Assembly (NCBI GenBank): GCA_030747575.1
Contig: JASLKI010000373.1
Span: 1-30,497 of the forward strand
DNA from: Verrucomicrobiota bacterium
GTDB taxonomy: Bacteria > Verrucomicrobiota > Verrucomicrobiia > Limisphaerales > UBA1096
Length of the DNA stretch: 30,497 nucleotides
Reading direction: 5' to 3'
Below the pieces are notes generated by a model. That model was not told where the DNA came from and made no database searches. It saw only the letters and a list, made by a program, of their open reading frames with translations. Positions within the stretch are counted from its first letter, which is position 1, and every line of letters begins with the position of its first letter. The translations under genes and the position numbers were made by a program. Positions 1-7,656 of the stretch are shown one piece after another.

Positions 1-150
1 CTGTTGGCGCGCGCGATCCAACACGAGTGGGATCACCTTCAGGGCATCCTGTTCATTGACCGAATGGACGCGATTACACGGGCCGAACTCAAGCAAGAAA
101 TTGACACCATTCAGGTTGAAACCAGGAAGGGGCTGGGTAATCAACGCTGA
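1..150 (+). CDS. def: Peptide deformylase, C-terminal fragment (cut by window edge)
   Basis: The first 49 codons, read in frame 1, end at a TGA at 148-150 and contain QHEWDHLQGILFIDR. This is the third conserved motif of peptide deformylase, the HExxDHL metal-binding helix followed by the G-x-L-F-I-D-R strand. The two histidines of this motif ligate the catalytic metal and the glutamate is the general base. The enzyme removes the N-formyl group from nascent proteins in the cytoplasm. The rest of the gene, including the GxGLAA and EGCLS motifs, lies left of the window. The C-terminal extension after the motif is short, as in typical bacterial Def. The next gene is convergent and ends 8 bases downstream. 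Confidence 0.9.
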   Translation: MLARAIQHEWDHLQGILFIDRMDAITRAELKQEIDTIQVETRKGLGNQR

Positions 151-158
151 AGGGTGCT

Positions 159-1292
159 CTACCGCCTGACCCGAACATTTTGAAGTAACCTCAGGCTTCG
201 CTGATATTTGGCATTGGCCATTCTACTGGCCTGCTCCGCTGCATCCAGTTCGCCTCCAGCCCGGTTGCGCTGCTCATAAGTCAATGGACTGCCCGGCTTC
301 TTGGCTTGATCCACCATTACTCTCGCAGTCTCAAGTCGTTTCTTCTGGCGCAACATCATACCCCTTGTCATTTGAAGCACCTCGCCAAACTCCTTTTCAG
401 CAACATCAAGTCGCCCCTGTTGTTGGTAGGCTTGACCGAGGTTTTGACGGGCATCAATGTAGCTCGGCTGCAGCCGAACCGCCTTGGTAAAGTAAAGAGC
501 CGCCTTATTAAAGTTCCCTTTCATGGCAAACACGGTACCGAGGTTATTATATGTGTTCGGGTTGTCAGGGAAAATCTCGATGGACAACTCCAGGCAGCGG
601 ATCGCCTCGTCGTACTGCTTCTGATCCTTGCGAATGTTGCCAAGATTGTTGAGTGCCTCCGCGTATTTCGGAGTCACCTTAAGCGCCCGCTCGTATTCAG
701 CGGCAGCCTTGTCGATTAACTGCGCATAGCCCTTGGCCTCCTCGATGGGGTCGAGATTTTGACGTTTGAGATTCTCACCCTTGACCTTATAGGCAATGCC
801 CATGTTGAAAAACACCTCCGGATCTTCACCATTCTCGGCAAACTTGAGTGCCTCGTTGTACTTGGCCAGTGCGGCGTCCGGCTTGCCGGCGCTGATCAGT
901 GTGTTGCCCTCGTTCATCAATGCCACGACCTTGTCAGGATCGCCCAGCCGGTTATTGCCCTCACCCTCCAGTTTGATGGCGTTGAGCTCCGCCAGAATAT
1001 CGTCAACCGACTCTTCACTATCGGCACCGGTGGATGGCGGCAGCGCAGCATCGAGCGTCGGCGCAAGCGGCTCGACAGCCGACCCAGTCGCGGCAGGCTC
1101 CGGATCCGGGATTGCAGGCGACTCGGCAACCGGACTGGGCGAAACTGTATCCTGGCCCGGGTCGGACTGCTGTACCGACTGCTCCGAGCCGCACCCCCCA
1201 AGGAATACAACCAACGCAATGCAACCTGTGGTCTTCCTTTTTTTCGAGCTGCACACGGGCCGAAAACGTACCAGACTCCAGGCAAGTCGCAA
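159..1292 (-). CDS. TPR-repeat lipoprotein
   Basis: About 377 residues. The N-terminus has a basic stretch (SSKKRK), a short hydrophobic segment and a lipobox LGGC, so it is probably a lipid-anchored periplasmic or outer-membrane protein. A Pro/Ser/Ala-rich linker follows (about residues 38-95). From about residue 125 to 310 there are roughly five tetratricopeptide repeats; the clearest are in the EALNNLGNIRKDQKQYDEAI and TYNNLGTVFAMKGNFNKAA segments. TPR arrays mediate protein-protein contacts; no catalytic domain is seen. The 5' end given uses a TTG codon preceded by AAGGGA at suitable spacing. A GTG at 1256 would give a tighter lipoprotein signal (MCSSKKRK...), so the start is uncertain. 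The gene is convergent with the deformylase. Confidence 0.8.
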   Translation of the reverse strand: MRLAWSLVRFRPVCSSKKRKTTGCIALVVFLGGCGSEQSVQQSDPGQDTVSPSPVAESPAIPDPEPAATGSAVEPLAPTLDAALPPSTGADSEESVDDILAELNAIKLEGEGNNRLGDPDKVVALMNEGNTLISAGKPDAALAKYNEALKFAENGEDPEVFFNMGIAYKVKGENLKRQNLDPIEEAKGYAQLIDKAAAEYERALKVTPKYAEALNNLGNIRKDQKQYDEAIRCLELSIEIFPDNPNTYNNLGTVFAMKGNFNKAALYFTKAVRLQPSYIDARQNLGQAYQQQGRLDVAEKEFGEVLQMTRGMMLRQKKRLETARVMVDQAKKPGSPLTYEQRNRAGGELDAAEQASRMANAKYQRSLRLLQNVRVRR

Positions 1293-1734
1293 CGTTTATC
1301 CCTTAACTAAATCCCGTTAATTTTGCGGACAGGCAACCCATCTGCGCACTCAACACGTTCGTTTTGAGAAGATGAAAAAACTGTTCATCGAACCTTGAGT
1401 TACCTCTCCCAAATGCTGTTGAACTTAAAAAAACAATTCATCTACTGGGCCGGATTTACTGTAGATTACGACTTAGCTACTCTCCCGGAAAAGCAGGGTG
1501 AAAACTCAATAATTGCCAAATCAATTACCACAAAACTTTGATTGAACAACACTCTGTCTAATCGTATTTTCGCTTTGTGATGGTTAAGGAACGGGAGACC
1601 ACCAACCAAAGTACGGCAGTGCCAAAAGAATACCACAACCGCCTAGCTGCATATCTTACTCCTAGGAATTTGCCGTACGAACTTAGGATGTCCATCTTGC
1701 CGTTTAAACCACACTTGTAAGTTGCCCGAATTGT
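1293..1734. other. 442-bp intergenic region, divergent promoters expected
   Basis: This gap separates the minus-strand TPR lipoprotein gene from the plus-strand CoxB-like gene, so both promoters should lie here. It is visibly more A+T rich than its neighbours. I see no ORF longer than about 10 codons with a convincing start, no tRNA cloverleaf and no strong inverted repeat. No -35/-10 pair stands out enough to call. Confidence 0.5.
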
Positions 1735-2286
1735 ATGCGTACCCCAATTGCGACTCTTCTGTATGCTGGATTCATAGTCACACTCATCGTATTTTGCGGC
1801 GCGCTTCTATACTTCAGGTCATTTGACTTTTACTTTGGCACTGCCAAAAACCCCAGTGTGCCGGTGGCGACGGATAACAGACATTTATCTGCTCCTGTCG
1901 TAATTGAGGCCAGAGGCAAGCGTTTTGAGTGGTCTTTTCTCTATCCGGGCCAGGATGGCGAACTGGGCACATCCGATGACTTTCGTTCTCATAAGGAATT
2001 GCACCTGCCGTTGGAAACGGACGTTATACTCAAATTGGAAAGTGACGATTTCATCTACATAATGTCTAATCCCGAATTAGGATTGAAACAAATCGCCGTG
2101 CCGGAGCTCACCCACACCTTGAAATTTCACACAGCAAAGATTGGACCGTTTGAACTGTTGGCAGATCCATTGTGCGGCTGGCGACCGTTGCACGATGATT
2201 TGATGGGCCGTGTTATTATTCACTCGGTAACAGATTTCAACGACTGGTTCAAAAAAATGGTTGCAGGAGCAATTACGAATCAATAA
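1735..2286 (+). CDS. Cytochrome c oxidase subunit II-like protein with degenerate CuA site
   Basis: 183 residues: one N-terminal transmembrane helix (about residues 5-27), then a periplasmic cupredoxin-like domain. The line-up with CoxB is clear: the YPGQDGELGTSDD segment, the ELHLPLETDV strand, the PELGLKQIAVPEL strand and the terminal LCGW...H...MGRVIIHS. In ordinary CoxB the CuA ligands come from a DVIHSF histidine and a CxExCGxxHxxM loop. Here the first histidine position is Tyr (DFIYIMSNPEL), the first cysteine is Ala and the Glu is Pro (ADPLCG). The Cys-His spacing is two residues longer than usual. CuA binding is therefore unlikely or altered. Usual CoxB has two membrane helices; only one is seen. 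No coxA or coxC is adjacent, but the next gene has a SCO1 domain, a CuA assembly factor family. Function unknown. Confidence 0.75.
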   Translation: MRTPIATLLYAGFIVTLIVFCGALLYFRSFDFYFGTAKNPSVPVATDNRHLSAPVVIEARGKRFEWSFLYPGQDGELGTSDDFRSHKELHLPLETDVILKLESDDFIYIMSNPELGLKQIAVPELTHTLKFHTAKIGPFELLADPLCGWRPLHDDLMGRVIIHSVTDFNDWFKKMVAGAITNQ

Positions 2287-2319
2287 TATTTCCTCCATGT
2301 TCTGCGAAATAAAACCATC

Positions 2320-2358
2320 CCGTCGGCTTCGCTCTCTTAACCGACGGAGCTTTTCTTT
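2320..2358 (+). terminator. Rho-independent terminator
   Basis: A perfect 7-bp inverted repeat, CCGTCGG (2320-2326) and CCGACGG (2341-2347), is separated by a 14-base loop and followed by a T-rich run (AGCTTTTCTTT). It lies 34 bases after the stop of the CoxB-like gene and before the SCO fusion gene, so the two genes are probably not simply co-transcribed, or readthrough is limited. The loop is longer than ideal. Confidence 0.6.
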
Positions 2359-2410
2359 GCCGTCAATGTAACCTTTATTCCGGCAAAACCCGTACTTGGA
2401 ATTTTATATT

Positions 2411-4903
2411 ATGAGTTCACGCAAATCTAGATTACTCCCAATTGGGATCACTATGGTTGTTCTTATTGCGATCGCCACTTACTTCAAATTCAACCAAAGC
2501 GAACAGGATAAGTCAGAAGCTATAACTCTAAGCAAGAAACCCCTACCGGTGTTGGGGTTATTACCTGAATTCGAGTTGACCGACCAGGCCGTTGAGACGT
2601 TTGGTTCGCGTCAATTGCGTGGCAAAGCTTGGATCGCAAATTTTATTTTTACACGATGCTCGGCCACCTGCCCTGCGCAGACAGCGAAAATAAGCGAGTT
2701 CCAGAAGCAGTTACAGGATAGTCCGCTTTGGGACGAAATCCGGCTTGTCAGTTTCACGGTTGACCCAGAACATGATACGCCGCAAGTGCTTAGCGAGTAT
2801 GCGAAAAACGCCAACGCTGATGTTCATCACTGGAAGTTCCTCACAGGTGAGCGTGAAGCTATTTGGAGACTAAGCAAGGACGGTTTCAAACTGCCGGTTA
2901 GTGAAAATACTGATCCCGCAATAGTCATCACCCACAGTCCAAAAGTTATGTTGATTGATCCTTACTTGCGAATCCGAGGAATCTACGAGGTCACTTCCAA
3001 GGAGGGATTGGCACGTTTACGTCACGGTTTGGACCAAGTATTAGTGGAGAAAGTGGCCGAGCCTGAAGAGGCCACCAACCCACCATGGCTTGAAGGTCGC
3101 CGCGAGGCACAACTCAAGACTGTGGACAAATTCAAGGTGGTTCACGACTTTAGCTTCACCGATGCTATCGAAGAGAGTGGCATTCTCTTCCGCAACAAGA
3201 TTGTGGATGATGTGGGAAAAAACTACAAACCCGTCCATTATGACCACGGCAATGGCTTGGCCATCGCCGATGTTGACGGAGACGGCAATCTTGATCTTTA
3301 CTTTGTAACCCAAGCTGGTGCCAACGGACTGTGGAGGAATCTAGGTAACGGTCGGTTTGAGGACATCACCGAACAAGCCGGAGTGGCGGTTGAAGATAAG
3401 ATAGGTGTTACGGCCTCCTTTGCGGATATCGATAACGACGGCGATCCCGATCTCTACACAACCACGGTGCGAGGCGGTAACATGCTCTTTGAAAACCTTG
3501 GTGACGGCCAATTCAAAGATATCTCACAAGCATCGGGACTCAACCACAAGGGGCACTCCTCCGCAGCCGTGTTTTTTGATTACAACCGCGACGGGCTTCT
3601 CGATGTCTACCTGACAAACGTAGGCAAATATACTTCGGATAAAGTCTTAACAGTTACGATGGAGCAAGCCCGAGGTGAGAAAGAGGCAGAATATAAGTTC
3701 TTCTCCGGCCTTGATGATGCATTTTCGGGCCATCTACCGGCAAAAAAACGGAGTGAGGGAAGTATCTTGTTCAAGAATCTGGGTAACAATCGGTTCGAAG
3801 ACATTTCGAAGAAAGTCAAGTTGCAGGACGAAAGTTGGACCGGCGATGCCACTCCCGTTGATTTCAATCAGGACGGATGGATCGACCTATACGTGTTAAA
3901 CATGCAAGGAGACGACCAGTATTATGTCAATGTCGAGGGCGAGTATTTCGAGAAAAAAAGCCGTGAGGTTTTTCCACTCACACCGTGGGGTGCGATGGGC
4001 GTCAAAACGTTCGACTTCGAAAATGATGGTGACATGGACCTGTTCATCACGGATATGCACTCCGACATGAGTGAACAAGTCGGGCCTGAGCGTGAAAGTT
4101 ACAAGTCCAGGCAGCAGTGGCCTGAAAGTATGCTACTCACCCAAGGCAAGAGCATCTGGGGGAACGCCTTCTATCGGAACAATGGCAAAGGAAATTTTGA
4201 AGAAGTGTCTGATCAAATCGGAGCCGAAAATTACTGGCCCTGGGGCATTAGCGTTGGAGATCTCAATGCCGATGGCTTTGATGATGTGTTCATCGCTTCC
4301 AGTATGAATTTTCCGTTTCGGTATGCTGTTAATAGTTTACTATTGAACAATCAGGGTTCGGAATTTTTAAGTAGCGAATTCATACTTGGAGTTGAACCGA
4401 GACCCGATGGGCGTTTCGCCGAGCCTTGGTTTGAACTCGACTGCGATGGTGAGGATAAAGACCACGCGCTGGCAAAAGGTCGATCGGGCCGTGTAGTAGT
4501 TTGGTCGGCATTGGGTACGCGATCATCGGTGATGTTCGATCTAGATAATGATGGCGACCTGGACATCGTAACCAACGAATTCAATTCCCGTCCCATGGTG
4601 CTGATCAGTAATCTATCCGAAAAGCACGACAAGTTGAATTATCTGAAAGTGAAACTAGTTGGTGAAAAATCGAATCGAGACGGGTTAGGTGCAGTGGTTA
4701 GAGTTCGCGCTGGTTCGCAAACGTATATGAAAGTACACGATGGGCAGTCGGGATATATGTCGCAAAGCCTCTATCCTCTCTACTTCGGTCTAAACGAGGT
4801 AACGAACGTCGATGAAATCAAAGTCACTTGGCCATCCGGCAACAAACAAACGGTGCCGGGCCCAATTGATGTGAATAGAACGATTGAGGTGAAGGAGCAA
4901 TAA
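2411..4903 (+). CDS. SCO1/SenC-domain protein fused to FG-GAP/VCBS repeats and ASPIC/UnbV domain
   Basis: About 830 residues from the ATG at 2411; a TTG 15 bases upstream is in frame but less likely. There is an N-terminal membrane anchor (about residues 8-26). Residues 45-200 form a SCO1-like thioredoxin fold with the copper-binding CxxxC (CSATC, Cys83 and Cys87) and the partner histidine in ITHSPK (about His175). All three ligands are present, so copper binding or thiol redox activity is plausible. Residues 240-750 hold seven calcium-binding D-x-[DN]-x-DG-x-x-D loops typical of FG-GAP/VCBS beta-propellers (for example DVDGDGNLD, DIDNDGDPD). The last 80 residues match the ASPIC/UnbV domain (GAVVRVRAG...VDEIKVTWPSG). 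FG-GAP plus ASPIC is the CRTAC1-type architecture common in this phylum; SCO at the front is unusual. The protein is presumably membrane-anchored and periplasmic. Its substrate is unknown. Confidence 0.85.
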   Translation: MSSRKSRLLPIGITMVVLIAIATYFKFNQSEQDKSEAITLSKKPLPVLGLLPEFELTDQAVETFGSRQLRGKAWIANFIFTRCSATCPAQTAKISEFQKQLQDSPLWDEIRLVSFTVDPEHDTPQVLSEYAKNANADVHHWKFLTGEREAIWRLSKDGFKLPVSENTDPAIVITHSPKVMLIDPYLRIRGIYEVTSKEGLARLRHGLDQVLVEKVAEPEEATNPPWLEGRREAQLKTVDKFKVVHDFSFTDAIEESGILFRNKIVDDVGKNYKPVHYDHGNGLAIADVDGDGNLDLYFVTQAGANGLWRNLGNGRFEDITEQAGVAVEDKIGVTASFADIDNDGDPDLYTTTVRGGNMLFENLGDGQFKDISQASGLNHKGHSSAAVFFDYNRDGLLDVYLTNVGKYTSDKVLTVTMEQARGEKEAEYKFFSGLDDAFSGHLPAKKRSEGSILFKNLGNNRFEDISKKVKLQDESWTGDATPVDFNQDGWIDLYVLNMQGDDQYYVNVEGEYFEKKSREVFPLTPWGAMGVKTFDFENDGDMDLFITDMHSDMSEQVGPERESYKSRQQWPESMLLTQGKSIWGNAFYRNNGKGNFEEVSDQIGAENYWPWGISVGDLNADGFDDVFIASSMNFPFRYAVNSLLLNNQGSEFLSSEFILGVEPRPDGRFAEPWFELDCDGEDKDHALAKGRSGRVVVWSALGTRSSVMFDLDNDGDLDIVTNEFNSRPMVLISNLSEKHDKLNYLKVKLVGEKSNRDGLGAVVRVRAGSQTYMKVHDGQSGYMSQSLYPLYFGLNEVTNVDEIKVTWPSGNKQTVPGPIDVNRTIEVKEQ

Positions 4904-4935
4904 TCACGCGGGAGACTGACCGAGTCATGCCTCAG

Positions 4936-6141
4936 CTAATCAGGAATGGGGCGATATCCTGCATTGAGGAACTCTTTAGCCCGTGGCCGAAAAAACTCAT
5001 CGAATTCTGGATCGGGACAACCGAGCGAATTCTTTGTCGAATCCAGGTTACCGTTAAGATCAATCGTATCGCCGTTAAGGAAGCAACGGCGAACTATACA
5101 AGTGTCTTTAATGTCTACTTCGTAGCGGGCTCCGGTTGGCCAACCGCCCTTTGCGTTGTTCATCCAAAAGATCGAGTCCTCGTAGATACTTCCAGCGCCG
5201 GAATCGTCCACGCCGTTCCTGTTCCCCGTAAACGTACAACGCCGGACGATCACTTTTGAACCCGGAAACAGCGTAAGAGCTCCCGCACCGTGCTTAGGCT
5301 TCCATTTACCGACTTTGGCGCTTCGCTCATCCAGTGGGCCGTTTGACATGTTATTCACGAACAGGCAGTTCTCAATGACGGCAGAACTCCCCCATAACAA
5401 GTCGACTGCCGAACCGGTGACCGGGCAGCGGTTGTTGCGGAAAATACAGTTTTTAAGCAGCACAGAACCTTCCATGTAATCACGGTGATCAATAGAAACC
5501 CCTCCGCCACAGGGACTGGAATAGTTATTGTACACCTCAACATTTTCAATTGTGGGATAGGAACGTCCAAATATTTTGATCCCACCGCCATCGGTATGGA
5601 AGTACATGTTTTTATTTATATCTAATCGGGGTTCCGAAAGCTCAGGTTGAATCAATCCCGATTCGGTTGATCCCGTCACAAAATTGTTCGCCCCCGTAAT
5701 CTTGAATCCTCGGAAAACTGTGTTTCGAGTAATTCCGTCACCAAAATAGACCACGTGGTTCACAATCGCCGGAAAACCTTCATGCTTTTCGTTGGCAATC
5801 TCAGGATTGGCGGCAGTCAGGATAACCTCTCCGACCGCCTCAAGCGTTATTCCGTCGTGCTGCTCATTTAGCCAGATCAGCGCTTGGCCATGTTGGCTAG
5901 GGCGATACACACCCGCGTGGACCTTGACATGTTTCCGGCCCGTGTCTTTTGCGACTGCATCGAGAACAGCTTGGATATCGTTGCCCGGATAAACGTCACG
6001 CAAGGAATGGATGCTCGGTTTATCTGTGGAACTGTTTGAGCACCCACTCAAACAGCCCGTAATCACAGCAATGGCAGCAACGCGCATAAAAATCGCATGT
6101 AGTAATCCAATAAAGTGATGTCGTTGTTCGAACTGAGCCAT
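4936..6141 (-). CDS. Right-handed beta-helix lipoprotein (pectate lyase-like fold)
   Basis: Up to 401 residues. The most likely start is the internal Met at about 6087, which gives a compact lipoprotein signal (MRVAAIAVITGCLSGC) with lipobox LSGC. The first codon shown would add 18 hydrophilic residues. The mature part begins with a DIQAVLDAVAKDTGRKHVKV segment, typical of the start of parallel beta-helix proteins. It continues with repeated NCIFRNN / NCLFVNN / RCTFTGNRN coils, each about 20-25 residues, up to residue 360. This is the fold of pectate lyases and other polysaccharide lyases or epimerases. No lyase catalytic triad can be assigned by eye, so the substrate is open. The gene converges on the SCO fusion gene, 32 bases apart, with no clear terminator between them. 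Confidence 0.8.
   Translation of the reverse strand: MAQFEQRHHFIGLLHAIFMRVAAIAVITGCLSGCSNSSTDKPSIHSLRDVYPGNDIQAVLDAVAKDTGRKHVKVHAGVYRPSQHGQALIWLNEQHDGITLEAVGEVILTAANPEIANEKHEGFPAIVNHVVYFGDGITRNTVFRGFKITGANNFVTGSTESGLIQPELSEPRLDINKNMYFHTDGGGIKIFGRSYPTIENVEVYNNYSSPCGGGVSIDHRDYMEGSVLLKNCIFRNNRCPVTGSAVDLLWGSSAVIENCLFVNNMSNGPLDERSAKVGKWKPKHGAGALTLFPGSKVIVRRCTFTGNRNGVDDSGAGSIYEDSIFWMNNAKGGWPTGARYEVDIKDTCIVRRCFLNGDTIDLNGNLDSTKNSLGCPDPEFDEFFRPRAKEFLNAGYRPIPD
5133..5146. repeat. 14-bp perfect palindrome with TTGGCCAA core
   Basis: CGGTTGGCCAACCG reads the same on both strands. It lies inside the beta-helix gene, coding for G-W-P-T in the minus strand. Its core is the TTGGCCAA octamer that recurs across the window. 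Confidence 0.7.
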
Positions 6142-6353
6142 GACGGTTTGATCCGTTAGCCAAAAAATGCCTATGGTTAACTAGCTAGTAAAGCGAAAGC
6201 GATCGGGGATTCAACCACGGAAGGCAATCAAATCTTAGCCAATTGAAATCATAGTCCTCAACCTCAATCATATTGACTAGTCAAAGTGAATTCAGCGCTT
6301 GGCCTAATGCACTTAACTCGGTTACTATTCGCTACCGATCATTTCGTTACCCA

Positions 6354-7595
6354 ATGCACCTAAAAACCATTACCATTCTGACCGCGCTTGGCTTGAGCGT
6401 CGGTGCTTTGTTCGCCCGCGAACTCAAAGAGTTCGACAACGATGTCAATTACGACGAGGCTCGCGTACCTCCCTACGACCTTCCCGACCCGCTCATTACC
6501 GCCGAGGGCAAACCAGTCACGACCACCGAGCAGTGGATGAACGTCCGCCGGCCGCAGATCCTCTCGCTGTTCGCCAGTTTCATTTACGGTGCCGTGCCCG
6601 TGCCGCCCGATCCCATCGAGCAGACATACCGTGTCATCAAGGAGGATAAATCGTTCATGGACGGCAAGGTAACCAAGCTCGAAGTAGCCATCCGATTCAA
6701 AAACCGGAAAGGAACCGCCGAGACGCGCGTGCTGGTTTTTTTGCCGAACAAAGCCAGGGAACCTGTCCCGGCCTTCATGATGCTCAGCTTCGATAATCCC
6801 CGCGGTAGCAGTTTTAACCTCAGCTCAAGCCGTAAAGGTCATCTCCGCAATGGCGTGCCTCTTGCTCATTTGGCAGATCAAGGCTACGCCTATGTTTCCG
6901 TGTATCACGGCGACTTGGTGGGACACAACGAGGTGTCGTTCGGTGGCGGCATCCACAAGTTGTTTTTCCGCGACGGTCAAAGCTTCCCTAAGGCACACGA
7001 GTGGGGCGTGCTAACTGCCAACGGCTGGACCGGCATGCGAGCGCTCGACTACCTCGAAACCAACAGCCGGGTCGATGCCAGTCGAGTCGCGGTGATGGGT
7101 CATTCCAAAATGGGTAAGGCCACCCTTTGGGCCGCGGCACAGGATCAGAGATTTGCGATGGCCATCTCCGCACAATCCGGCTGTGGCGGAGCGGCGTTGT
7201 GGCGCCGAAAGTTCGGCGAGACGATGGCCAAGCTCAACCGCTTCCCACACTGGCTCAGCATCAACGCCCGCAAGTTCAACGACCACGAAGACGATTTACC
7301 GGTCGATCAGCATATGCTACTGTCGCTCATCGCGCCACGCCCGGTTTATGTCGCCAGCGGCACGGCGGACACGTGGGCTGATCCGCACGGTGAATTTCAG
7401 TCCGCAAACCACGCCGGTCCGGTGTACAAGTTGCTCGGTAAAAAACCGCTGAGCACCACCAAACTGCCGCCCCCCAACCAACCGCTGCTCGACGGCGACA
7501 TTGGCTACCACATCCGAACCGGCGGCCACTCCGTCGAACCGTACGACTGGCAGCAATTCATCAAGTTCGCCAACCGCCATCTGCAGGGCAAGTAA
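6354..7595 (+). CDS. Secreted carbohydrate esterase, CE15 (glucuronoyl esterase)-like
   Basis: About 413 residues from the ATG at 6354, which opens a good signal peptide (MHLKTITILTALGLSVGALFA). An in-frame TTG at 6273 would add 27 residues ahead of the signal and is rejected. It is an alpha/beta-hydrolase with nucleophile motif GHSKMGK (Ser about 251), which matches the GxSxxGK signature of CE15. A conserved SAQSGCGGAALWRR block follows, and a C-terminal GGHS supplies the likely catalytic His. CE15 enzymes cleave the ester between glucuronic acid on xylan and lignin alcohols; bacterial members may act on other uronate esters. The upstream beta-helix gene is divergent. The DUF1592-family gene starts 61 bases downstream on the same strand, so the two may be co-expressed. 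Confidence 0.8.
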   Translation: MHLKTITILTALGLSVGALFARELKEFDNDVNYDEARVPPYDLPDPLITAEGKPVTTTEQWMNVRRPQILSLFASFIYGAVPVPPDPIEQTYRVIKEDKSFMDGKVTKLEVAIRFKNRKGTAETRVLVFLPNKAREPVPAFMMLSFDNPRGSSFNLSSSRKGHLRNGVPLAHLADQGYAYVSVYHGDLVGHNEVSFGGGIHKLFFRDGQSFPKAHEWGVLTANGWTGMRALDYLETNSRVDASRVAVMGHSKMGKATLWAAAQDQRFAMAISAQSGCGGAALWRRKFGETMAKLNRFPHWLSINARKFNDHEDDLPVDQHMLLSLIAPRPVYVASGTADTWADPHGEFQSANHAGPVYKLLGKKPLSTTKLPPPNQPLLDGDIGYHIRTGGHSVEPYDWQQFIKFANRHLQGK

Positions 7596-7656
7596 CCTTC
7601 GCCAAAAGCCGTTTGCAGTCATATTGATTTCTGCTTAGCTTTCCGCAGCTTAACTG

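Noticed and set aside
1370..1400. Mini-ORF MKKLFIEP in the left intergenic region
   Set aside because: Only eight codons, no ribosome-binding site and no conservation evidence.
4927..5259. 110-codon open frame on the plus strand
   Set aside because: It lies antisense to the well-supported beta-helix gene and its composition is not protein-like.
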